Source of the DNA: Haplomitrium mnioides
Taxonomy: Eukaryota; Marchantiophyta; Haplomitriopsida; Calobryales
Length of the DNA: 20,824 nucleotides
Reading direction: 5' to 3'
Assembly: GCA_049999725.1 (NCBI GenBank)
Contig: JBNGIS010030352.1
Span: forward strand, 1-20,824
Shown here: piece after piece, positions 1 through 9,338 of the stretch
Position numbering within the stretch: position 1 is the stretch's first letter
How the letters are laid out: the number at the start of each line of letters is the position of its first letter
Position numbers and translations under genes: made by a program
Notes under the pieces: model-generated
What the model saw: the letters and a program-made list of their open reading frames with translations, nothing else
Told to the model about the DNA's origin: nothing
Databases searched by the model: none

Positions 1-690
1 TGTATGCAAGAGTGGTGAAAAATGATAGTACAACAAAGGTGAAAGTTCATGGAACAACATTGAAGTTCAGGATACAATCATGATAAGAAGAACAATGATA
101 AGACAAGGGTGAAAGTTTATGGAACAATTGACCAAGGACTGTTTACCATACAAAACAAAAGTTGTAGAATGCCTAACTAGGATCACAGAACAAATGCGAT
201 ACAACTATAATGTATGCAAGAGTGGTGAAAAATGATAGTACAACAAAGGTGAAAGTTTATGGAACAACATTGAAGTTCATGATACAATCATGATAGGAAG
301 AACAATGATAGGACAAGGGTGAAAGTTTATGGAACAATTGACCAAGGACTGTTTACCATATAAAACAAAAGTTGTAGAATGCCTAACAAGGATCACAAAA
401 CAAACGCGATACAATTATAATGTTTGCAAGAGTGGTGAAAAATGATAGTACAACAAAGGTGAAAGTTTATGGAACAACTATGTATAAAAAATAGTTGAAT
501 ATTATAAAACAAATAGTAAAATATCACATGTATGTAGAAGAACATGATACAATACATGAAACAGCAATGGTGTTAGAGTACAAAGCAATCATGATAGTAC
601 AACAAAGGTGAAAGTTTAGAGAAGAACAAGATAAATTCATATGTACAATAAAAGTTGAAGAATATAGAACAAGAAGAGAGGTGAAGAGCT
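1..690 (-). repeat. 210-bp satellite, left array end (inverted relative to right array)
   Basis: The motif TGTATGCAAGAGTGGTGAAA recurs at 1 and 211 and, with one change, at 421, so the period is 210 bp. Reverse-complemented, the unit is the same as the one filling 16146-20824: it carries TTGTTCCATAAACTTTCACC, CACTCTTGCATACA and CTACAACTTTTG. Units are regular up to about 480. From 480 to 690 only fragments are readable, for example ACAACAAAGGTGAAAGTTTA near 600, so this is a decaying array edge. No coding potential is supported; short open frames here are by-products of the repeat. Confidence 0.93.
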
Positions 691-1845
691 TCATAGCCGG
701 ACTCAATAAACTTTTAGTGTTTTAAATCCCTCTTTCTCCTTTGCTGGTTTCACTTTCATGACATTGCACCCCAGTTCATTTCACACCAATGGCTAATCTT
801 TTAAACCTGCTTATATTAAATCTTAACACTAAATAACCTCTTTTAAAATGTTCAAATTGTTCCCATACACTTATTGTTGCTGAGAGCACCAATTCTTGCT
901 CCCCTATTTATTTTTGAACTGTTTTTGAAAGACTATAATTTATTTTATTAGCCCAAAAAGAAATGCTTTTTATGAAGTTTGGGCCACCTCACTCATAGAA
1001 TTTTCTAGACTTAAATAAAAGGTTTTCATGCTAACAAGAATAGACAAAGCTCATATCACACAACACCGCAATTCTGCAAGTTGCAGGGAGCAAAAACTTC
1101 AGTAATAAGAATTCCTGGATTGAGTACAACAATGAGAGGTTGAATGCAAAACAGCAGAAGTAGCAACATAAATGTGCCAGTAGAACAAAGATAAATGACC
1201 ACCAGTGTAGATAGTCCAATCCACCAATGGAGAAAGTTGGGACAAAAAAATAGAAACCCAGAAGTCATGTGGCCATGTACCTCATTCATGTAACTATTCC
1301 ATGTACTCTAGATCAACATGATATTCCACAAGGTCCTTCAGCAATCTGACCAACAGTTTCCTCATATGCAAGGAAGCAGAAACAGATAGACTCCTGGAAG
1401 AACATACAGTTGCATTATTCAAGTGACTAGATAGTTGACAGCCTATACCAAAACAAAGAATTTGATCATGAGTCTAATCTGCTAGTCCATTAGTACAAGT
1501 GCTGCAAATGTATCTGTCAAAAAGGCAGAGCTAATAAGAATTTACATTATAGAACCAACACAACTCTCTCCTGTGACTTACAAAAAAAGTAGTCCTGGTC
1601 AGCTTTATTGGTAATGAATAATAAGTAAAAGAGAGTCAAAAATTAACCTAGCTATGACAAGGATCCTCAATTGAAAGGATCACAGAATCAAAATAATGAG
1701 ATCACCATTCAAGGCGAAGAAATCTTCTACAAACACTGCCACATCCTCTGGAACTCTGATCCTATTAACCACTAGGGATCATCCGTAGCTCTCAAAAAAA
1801 ACTCAAAGAATCAAAACAGTACCAGCTACACGGTGGGTCCTACCA
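691..1845. other. 3' flank of the coatomer gene, no gene recognised
   Basis: This 1.15-kb AT-rich stretch lies between the satellite edge and the coatomer stop codon. The part nearest 1845 should be the 3' UTR. No protein family, RNA gene or tandem repeat is visible. Short open frames on the minus strand around 1031-1289 give leucine- and cysteine-rich peptides with no recognisable domain and are treated as chance. Confidence 0.6.
1604..1609 (-). promoter_or_regulatory. possible poly(A) signal AATAAA of the coatomer gene
   Basis: TTTATT on the plus strand reads AATAAA on the minus strand, about 240 bases after the stop codon. That is a plausible plant 3' UTR length. Plant poly(A) signals are loose and the region is AT-rich, so a chance match is possible. 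Confidence 0.3.
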
Positions 1846-4800
1846 TCACCCTTTCTGCTTGAGAGTGATTTTATCCCCCAAACTGAGAGCAATTCCCTGT
1901 GTCTTACTACGAATGCGAATATATCCACTTAATTTTCCATCAGGTTGTTTCTCCACACTGACGTTCACAAGAGCATCTTCACCAAACACACTCTTGGCAT
2001 ACAAATTGGCTGCCAGAAATCCACAGTCACCATCCAGCGCAGATCTGCCACACAGCCACCAAATACTTTCTGGGTTCAATTAGGCACACCTTTGCTTACA
2101 GCATCATCTTATTATGTGTAGCAAACTTCATGAAGGGACTGTGGTTAAGTATTTGGACAAAAGTCGAAATATTAAATGTTAGGGTTTTAACCAGAGAAGC
2201 TCCAACCTAGACCATGCAAGCCTGAGATAATTCAACGAGTATGCGTACTTACGGAGGAGTGAGGCATTTCATATTTGTGGAAGCCACAATATGATCCAAA
2301 AAATCCTGAATGTCTGGAATAGTTGTATTCACAGCCACCTGCCCAAAAAGTGTCAGGAAAACTCTTACTGGAAAGTTTTAAGTGTAACAAAAAGCGCTGT
2401 CAGACTGCTGTGATAAAATTTTGCAAAACTCAGTGCACCTGTTCAACAATGTAACAAAAACTAGCAGACTGGACTTTAAACTAAAAAAGGATCATCAATA
2501 CAAACAGTGCTATATGAGATGTGGAAAACATAACCAAACAAATTATAAGAAATGATTGATGAGTTCCCCATACCTTATTCTCCCACTCAAATTCAGCCCA
2601 CATGTTTCTGAAAGCTACATCTGGACACGAAGCAGGCGAAATATAGTCCATTATGTCAATGTGTATGTCATTCAGAACTACCACATTCCGATCCAAAACA
2701 CTAGTTGTCTCATACACAATGTTCCCAAAAATAACTCCAGTCTCAGTGGAGGAAACTTTGATGTTAGCACGGATTTGCTTGCTAGTCTCTGGAGCAAGAG
2801 TGTAATTTTGAGGGCGTTCTACCAATTTCAAATCACCCATTGTGGCTAGCTCCAAGCAAAGATTTTGCAATGTTTCATTTGTGCGGTTCACCACCGTGAC
2901 ATCAAGTACGATATCGTACTGGTGCACAGTCACGTAAGCTTCAGCATAAACAGGATCACTAAATCCTGTCAATTGCAACACTCTGTTGAGTTTCTTGGTG
3001 TTGTCACCATCTTTAGTAAACTCCCCTGTAGCTCTCTTCAAATCATTTTGTACTTCGTCCTCCAACTCAAGTTGACTCATACCCTGCGTGCAAAGAGATT
3101 TGGTCAGGACATCATGGGGCTATTGTATCTCGCTGTTACTCAATTCCTAAACTCTTTTCAAAACAGAATGTCTACTGGAGGCACAAACTAGAAAACTTCA
3201 CAACTCAAACTCACCTTCCGACTCTTCAAGTGGTAAAAGTCAATGAGGTCATCAGGCTGAGCATGGGAAACCTGCGCCTTAGCTTTGGTCTCCTCGGTTT
3301 CTCTATGCTGCTTCTCTGTAATCATCTTCACAAAGCTCTGACGACAGTATTTCAACCAAACAGTTCTCATGACATCATCAGGGGAGGAAAGAATCCTTAT
3401 GCACAGAGAAATCCTGTCAAATGAGTCATCATCAATAGGATGGGGAAGGATGGAAGACTGCCCCAATTTCAATATTGATACAAGGATAAGGAGAACCTCT
3501 GCAGATGTCTTGTTAACTGTGACTTTCTGCTGCTGGACAGCCTCCAACCGGAGTACCAGTTTTGTTAGAGCTGTGGCTATAACCGCACCCAAGAAAAAAT
3601 CCCCAGTTAGCAAAATTGATCTCAAATTCGTAGCAGTTCCTGTTCCTCCAGCAGAAGATGGAGCTGAGATAGCTATCTCAGCCGCTGCACTTTGACTGGC
3701 ATAAGTACCATCTGCAAGAACTGCCGGTCTCTTTGAGGAGGCAGCAGAGACAGAGATAGGAAGCGGACCTTTGATTCCCTGACTAGAGGACTTACCACCT
3801 GTCCCATCTATTGTCTCACCTTCAACAACCGTGAAAAATGGCAGCTGCCCAAGAGACTGCTTGATGCAGGAAATTCCACCCTCGACTTCTGAAATCGAGA
3901 GACTGTACTCACCAATTATCCAGAGAGCACATGAGCACACTCTTGAGGATCGGATCTGATAGAAAGTGTCCAGCAGCCTCACGATGATTGATTCCCGAAG
4001 CCTTGGGTTTGTCTCAATTATCTCCCGCACAAAGAATACCACATCCACGGCCGAAGCTGTGTTGCTATCTCCCAGGAAATCCATTAATAAGTGCACCACA
4101 GTGCTTGCCACTTCCGGGAACTTCAGAGCGCAGGAATGTATAGCCTGGACAAGCATTTGACGGTATTCCCCATTTTTCTCTAGCTCCTTGCTCTGCGTTT
4201 TTACCACTTCTTTCTTTAAAGTCATGACAACCTCGTCGATGTTTCTTGGAGTGATTAAATCCAGAGCAATGTCGAGAGTCTTCCTCCTTATGTCAAGATT
4301 AGGACTAGAAAGAGCCCTCAGAACATCCATGATCATCTCCACCATCACTTCCCTGTGAGACGTCTGGAGCTCCTGCAGCCGATCTAGAACTATCAGCTTT
4401 ACATTGTTATCACTTTGGGACAGAAGGAGCTGGCAATAGGTGTTGGCAGCGGCTCGGATGGCTGTCGGTGCCGAGGAGAGAGACACCAATGTCCCAGCAC
4501 ACTCGTACATCACAGCGGTAGAAGGAGAACTCAAAAGCGAGATAATAATCTTGATGTACTTCCCTTTCTCGGCAGGGTTCGTTCTGCAAACTTTTCGTAT
4601 AAGCTCCAGAACAACCATTTGCAAAATGTCGCCCCATCCTGAGACGCTCTCTAGGTGATTTAAGAGATAATTGACGGCCCTCTCTTGCGCAAAATTGTAA
4701 AGCATCAAAAAGGCATTCCTCCGAGCACTTAGATCCTGTTCAGATGTGAGCGTCTTCTCGATCATTTCCGGAGCATCGCTCAGCAAATGCTCCCCCTGCG

Positions 4801-5284
4801 GAAGCTTGTAGATCGCCATTATAGCCAGAATGGCATTTCTTCTCACAAACGCGTGACGATGCTCCAAATTGGTGAGTATAGAAGGAATCAGAGGTTCGAT
4901 CAATTCAGCCTCACTCAATCGTGAAAGAAACCGAAGGGTAACACCTCTGATGTATTCATTTGGGTGCTGCAAGTTGTTCCTCAAATTCTGGCAAATAAGA
5001 ATCATTTCTGGAAGTATCTTCCCATGCGAGTCGGTCTTATCAATGATTTCCAGGTATAGTAACAAGAGCTTCTGGATCGTATGGTCTTCCGATGGGAGTA
5101 CGTACCGCACAATCGTGATGAACAGCTGAGGCAAAGTTTCCCCGTTGAGGAGAAGCATCACTGCCTTCTTCATCGCGTCAACCTTCTTGCTGGTATCGTT
5201 CCCCTCCAGCCATTCTTTGATTTCATTGGCAAGAGCCGGCGTGCCTTTATCGAAGTGAACCAGCAGGCTGCATGTCTTCTCCAT
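1846..5284 (-). CDS. COPB: coatomer subunit beta (beta-COP), 4 exons, 954 aa
   Basis: Beta-COP is a core subunit of the COPI coat, in the F-subcomplex with gamma, delta and zeta. Arf1-GTP recruits the coat to Golgi membranes for retrograde vesicle transport. The spliced CDS joins 5284-3215, 3083-2574, 2338-2253 and 2044-1846: 2865 nt, 954 codons plus TGA, close to the roughly 950 aa of plant beta-COPs. Exon 1 (residues 1-690) starts [17 protein letters not shown] and carries the adaptin-like alpha-solenoid trunk. A variable Ser/Ala/Gly-rich linker lies at about 488-545. The coatomer beta C-terminal domain starts near 670, and the appendage covers about 815-950 and ends [12 protein letters not shown]. 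Exon phases are 0, 0 and 2, and every join restores family sequence ([43 protein letters not shown]). No stop or frameshift is seen. The start is the first ATG and matches the family N-terminus. It points away from the 69-bp minisatellite. Confidence 0.97.
2045..2252 (-). other. COPB intron 3 (208 bp)
   Basis: Donor CTCC/GTAAGT begins at 2252 and acceptor GTGGCAG/ATCTG ends at 2045. It splits the codon of residue 889 after its second base. The small 86-nt exon 2338-2253 lies before it and encodes [20 protein letters not shown] and the next residues. Confidence 0.92.
2339..2573 (-). other. COPB intron 2 (235 bp)
   Basis: Donor AAG/GTATGG begins at 2573 and acceptor GGGCAG/GTGGCT ends at 2339. 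Phase 0. The reading after splicing, WENK-VAVNTTI, is the family sequence. Confidence 0.92.
3084..3214 (-). other. COPB intron 1 (131 bp)
   Basis: Donor AAG/GTGAGT, with its GT at 3214-3213, and acceptor ACGCAG/GGT ending at 3084. Phase 0. Unspliced, the frame stops 8 codons into the intron. Removing it joins residue K690 to G691 as in plant beta-COP. Confidence 0.93.
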
Positions 5285-5301
5285 TGGGACCTCCCGCTGT
5301 A

Positions 5302-5329
5302 CCCCTCCCTCCCTCCCTCCCTCCCTCCC
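5302..5329 (-). promoter_or_regulatory. G-quadruplex-type motif next to the COPB start codon
   Basis: On the minus strand this reads as seven consecutive G-triplets or longer, separated by single A residues (GGGA units). It ends 17 bases before the ATG. G3 tracts with 1-base loops are the classic pattern of a very stable quadruplex. If the 5' UTR covers it, the motif lies in the mRNA. Folding is inferred from the pattern only. Confidence 0.7.
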
Positions 5330-5410
5330 ACTCTACACGATCATCAAATCTGCATCCCCATCACCTCGCACTGCGCTACTCACCAATCTAGGGCTCTTGC
5401 TACTCCCATT

Positions 5411-5434
5411 CCCTTCCCTTCCCTTCCCTTCCCC
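5411..5434 (-). promoter_or_regulatory. second G-quadruplex-type motif (GGGAA repeats)
   Basis: The minus strand reads GGGG followed by four GGGAA-type units, with two-base AA loops. It lies about 80 bases upstream of the first motif and on the same strand. It could be in the 5' UTR or promoter. Confidence 0.6.
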
Positions 5435-5649
5435 ACGCAGGGAAGCATCTTTCCTTCCCAAATAATTTCTTCCTCTCGTTCCACATACACACTGCACTTC
5501 TCTACTATTATTTGTTTACTATTATAATTGCAGCACTAGCTACAACCCTAGTCAATCCTTCTTACTACTCAAACTTACAAAAGTTATACCACTTGTACTT
5601 GTTGTTGTGTAGATTAGAGATCCCACAACTGAATTTACACATCACTCAT

Positions 5650-8600
5650 ATGTTATGCAATCTGTTAGTTATGACTCTTTCTCTTTGTTGCAAAACGCTC
5701 AAGAAATAAGTTGCAAAGTGTTATATATAGTGTGTTTGGCTACAACTCTTTGTCTTTGTGTGCAATGCTTAAGTACTTCTTTGCAGTGTGTTATATAGCG
5801 TGCTACATTACAACTCTTTGTCATTGTTGCACAANNNNNNNNNNGTGTTATATAGCGTGCTACATTACAACTCTTTGTCATTGTTGCACAATGCTCAAGA
5901 ACTTCTTCACAATGTGTTATATAACGTGCTAGATTACAACTCTTTGTCTTTGTTGCACAATGTTCAAGAACTTCTTCGCAATGGGTTATATAGCGTGCTA
6001 GATTACAACTCTTTGTCTTTGTTGCGCAATACTCAAGAACTTCTTTTCGCAATGTGTTATATAACGTGCTAGATTACAACTCTTTGTCTTTGTTGTGCAA
6101 TGCTCAAGAACTTCTTCGCAATATGTTATATAGCGTACTAGATTACAACTCTTTGTCTTTGTTGCGCAATGTTCAAGAACTTCTTCGCAATATGTTATAT
6201 AACGTGCTACATTACAACTCTTTGTCTTTTTGCGCAATGCTCAAGAACTTCTTTGCAATGTGTTATATAGCGAGCTAGATTACAACTCTTTGTTTTTGTT
6301 GCGCAATGCTCAAGAACTTCTTCGCAATGTGTTATATAGCGTGCTAGATTACAACTCTTTGTCTTTGTTGCGCAATGCTCAAGAACTTCTTTGCAATATG
6401 TTATATAGCATGCTAGATTACAACTTTTTGACTTTGTTGCGCAATGCTCAAGAACTTCTTCGCAATATGTTATATAACGTGCTAGATTAGAACTTTTTGT
6501 CTTTGTTGCGCAATGCTCAAAAACTTCTTCACAATATGTTATATAACTTGCTAGATTACAACTCTTTGTCTTTGTTGCGCAATGCTCAAGAACTTCTTCG
6601 CAGTGTGTTATCGATTACAACTCTTTGTCTTTGTTGCCCAATGCTCAAGAACTTCTTTGCAATAAGTTATATAGCGTGCTAGATTACAACTCTTGGTCTT
6701 TGTTGCGCAATGCCCAAGAACTTCTTTGCAATGTGCTATATAACGTGTTAGATTACAACTCTTTGTATTTGTTACGCAATGCTCAAGAACTTCTTTGCAA
6801 TGTGTTATATAACATGCTAGATTACAACTCTTTCTCTTTGCTACGCAATGTTCAAGAACTTCTTCGTAATGTGTTACATAACGTGCTAGATTAGAACTCT
6901 TTGTCTTTGTTGCACAGCACTCAAAAACTTCTTTGCAATGTGTTATATAACTTGCTACATTATAACTCTTTGTCTTTGTTGCGCAATGCTCAAGAACTTC
7001 TTTGCAATGGGTTATATAGCGTGCTACATTACAACTCTTTGTCTTTGTTGCGCAATGCTCAAGAACTTCTTCGCAATGTGTTATATAATGTGCTAGATTA
7101 CAACTCTTTTTCTTTGTAGCGCAATGCTCAAGAACTTCTTCGCAACATGTTATATAGCATGCTAGATTACAACTCTTGGCCTTTCTTGTGGAGTGCTCAA
7201 GAACTTCTTTGCAATGTGCTATATAACTTGCTAGATTACAAGTCTTTGTCTTTGTTGCGCAATGCTCAAGAACTACTTGGCAATGTGTTATATATCGTGC
7301 TAGATTACAACTCTTTGTCTTTGTTGCACAATGCTCAAGAACTTCTTCGCAATGTGCAAGAACTTCTTCACAATGTGTTATATTATATCTCTTTGTCTTT
7401 GTTGTGCAATGCTAAAGAACTTTTTTGTAATGTAGTATATAGCATGCTAGATTACAACTCTTGGTCTTTGTTGCATAATGCTCAAGAACTTCTTTGCAAT
7501 GTGTTATATAGCGTGCTAGATTACAACTCTTTGTCTTTGTTGCGCAATGCTCAAGAACTTCTTTGCAATGTGTTATATTGCGTGCTAGATTATAACTCTT
7601 TGTCTTTGTTGCACAATGCTCAAGAACTTCTTCTCAATGTGTTATATAGCGTACTAAATTACAACTCTTTGTCTTTGTTGTGTAATGCTGAGGAACTTCT
7701 TTGCAATGTGTTATATAGTGTGCTAGATTACAACTCTTTGTCTTTGTTGCGTAATGCTGAGGAACTTCTTTGCAATGTGTTATATAGCGTGTTAGATTAC
7801 AACTCTTAGTCTTTGTTGCACATTGCTCAAGAACTTCTTTGCAATGTGTTATATAGTGTGCTAGATTACAACTCTTTGTCTTTGTTGTGCAAGGCTGAAG
7901 AACTTCTTTGCAATGTGTTATATGGTGTACTAGATTACAACTCTTTGTCTTTATTGCGCAATGCTCAAGAACTTTTTTGCAATGTGTTGTATAGTATGCT
8001 AGATTAGAACTCTTTGTCTTTCTTGCGCAATGTTCAAGAACTTCTTTGCAATGTGTTGTATAGTATGCTAGATTACAACTCTTTGTCTTTGTTGAACAAT
8101 GCTCAAGAACTTCTTTGCAATATGTTGTACAGTATGCTACATTACAACTCTTTGCCTTTGTTGCCTAATGTTCAAGAACTTCTTTGCAATGTATTGTATA
8201 GTGTGCTAGATTACAACTCTTTGTCTTTGTTGCGCAATGCTCAAGAACTTCTTTGCAATGTGTTGTATAGTATGCTAGATTACAACTCTTGGTCTTTGTT
8301 GCGCAATGCTCAAGAACTTCTTTGCAATGTGTTATATAATGTGCTAGATTACAACTCTTTGTCTTTGTTGCGCAATGCTCAAGAACTGCTTTGCAATGTC
8401 TTATATAGTGTGCTAGACTACAACTCTTTGTCTTTGTTGCACAATGCTCAAGAACTGCTTTGCAGTGTGCTATATAGTGTGTTAAATTACAACTCTTTGT
8501 CTTTGTTGCGCAATGCTCAAGAATTGCTTTGCAATGTCTTATATAGCAAGCTAGATTACAACTTTTTGTCTTTGTTGTGCAATGCTCAAGAACTGCTTTG

Positions 8601-8758
8601 CAATGTGTTGTATAGTGTGCTAGATTACAATTCTATGTCTTTGTTACACAATGCTCAAGAACTGTTTTGCAATATGTTATGTAGTATGCTAGACTACAAC
8701 TCTTTGTCTTTGTTGCGCAATGCTCAAGAACTTCTTTGCAATGTGTTGTGTAGTGTGT
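5650..8758 (+). repeat. 69-bp minisatellite, about 45 tandem units
   Basis: The unit runs TGTTATATAGCGTGCTAGAT, then TACAACTCTTTGTCTTTGTT, then GCGCAATGCTCAAGAACTTC and TTTGCAATG; 69 bp is exactly 23 codons. On the plus strand it encodes VLYSVLDYNSLSLLRNAQEL plus LCN. The first unit, at about 5650-5720, is degenerate. The last breaks off at 8758, where the sequence leaves the consensus. Open stretches include 7147-7809, 7813-8007 and 8014-8775, all in one frame. In the left third, 1-bp indels and a short deletion near 6610 shift the frame. There is no leader exon or good start context, so a protein product is not claimed; see the findings. Confidence 0.95.
5835..5844. other. assembly gap (10 N) inside the 69-bp array
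   Basis: Ten N bases. The 47 bases before it (5788-5834) are identical to the 47 bases after it (5845-5891), including variants rare elsewhere in the array, so the two sides may be the same sequence placed twice. Confidence 0.95.
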
Positions 8759-8822
8759 CACAACATTCCATGTAGTTTTCTAGTTTTATACATTTTGAGT
8801 TTTTTGTCTTTTTGTACCTCAG

Positions 8823-8830
8823 TATATAAG
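8823..8830 (+). promoter_or_regulatory. TATA-like box TATATAAG just beyond the minisatellite
   Basis: TATATAAG followed by GCC lies 65 bases after the last 69-bp unit, pointing away from it. The sequence from TGTCACAACATTCC at 8756 to this box has the look of an LTR start with its promoter, but no matching second LTR, primer site or coding region was found. Confidence 0.3.
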
Positions 8831-9270
8831 GCCATGTACTCTCATCAAAAGGTTTTCTTTCGATGTCATTTCACTCATTTAGTTTATGAACCAAGAGGAG
8901 AGCTGTGGTATTGCAGTTCTTGGAGAAGCGTGGATTCTTTGTGAGAAAAGGTGCACTGGTTCTGATATCGAAAGATCAACACACAAATTGGGAATTTCTT
9001 CGAGAATGTATCACTCGAAGAAAAGTACATCAAAAGATTTGTGAGATTTTTGTCATCCATGGTATCTTGGATTGCGATTGAAAAATCTAGTTAGGAAACT
9101 GAAAGCATCCGTGGTATCTCGGAGTGCTGAAATTTTTGTGGAAGAGATTCAGTTGGCGATTGCTGATTGTTGCTTAAGATTTTTGAAGAGATGTTTGATG
9201 GTGCATAAATTTGCTTGTTGGGAGATTTCTCTATTGTGTGAGTGATTCTATGCAGATTTCTTCATCGAGG

Positions 9271-9338
9271 TGCTAAAATTTCTTCAAGTACTCCGTGTTC
9301 ACATTGCTAAAATTTCTTCAAGTAGTCAGCGTTCACAA
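9271..9338 (+). repeat. 34-bp tandem dimer
   Basis: TGCTAAAATTTCTTCAAGTA begins at 9271 and again at 9305. The 34-base copies end in related GTGTTCACAT and GCGTTCACAA. Function unknown; it supports the view that this region grew by local duplication. Confidence 0.75.

Larger units (their letters stand above)
5285..5650 (-). promoter_or_regulatory. COPB 5' UTR and proximal promoter region
   Basis: This is the only unique sequence between the start codon and the 69-bp array, so the core promoter should lie here unless it extends into the repeat. The first 150 bases are almost pure C/T runs on the plus strand, that is G/A-rich on the sense strand. A telo-box-like AACCCTAG sits at 5544-5551 and AT-rich stretches at about 5505-5530 could hold a TATA element. 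No transcription start can be placed from sequence alone. Confidence 0.5.

Noticed and set aside
4410-4658. Plus- and minus-strand short frames inside COPB exon 1
   Set aside because: They overlap an intact conserved coding exon in other frames.
5699-6237. Minus-strand open frames with a 23-residue repeat (ARYITHCEEVLEHCATKTKS)
   Set aside because: They are the reverse reading of the 69-bp unit, are broken in short pieces, span a gap and do not persist to the right, so no minus-strand gene is called.
5650-8758. CRISPR-like array
   Set aside because: The whole 69-bp unit is conserved, with no unique spacers, in a eukaryotic genome. It is a tandem minisatellite.
6625-8775. Leucine-rich-repeat (LRR) protein gene
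   Set aside because: The 23-residue length and LDYNSL resemble an LRR, but the key fourth position is Ser instead of Leu/Ile and there is no start, signal peptide or cap region. Superficial similarity only.
9057-9130. TGGTATC-type primer binding sites (as used by plant LTR elements)
   Set aside because: GGTATCTTGG and GGTATCTCGG do not match the usual initiator-tRNA complement beyond 7 bases and have no LTR end before them.
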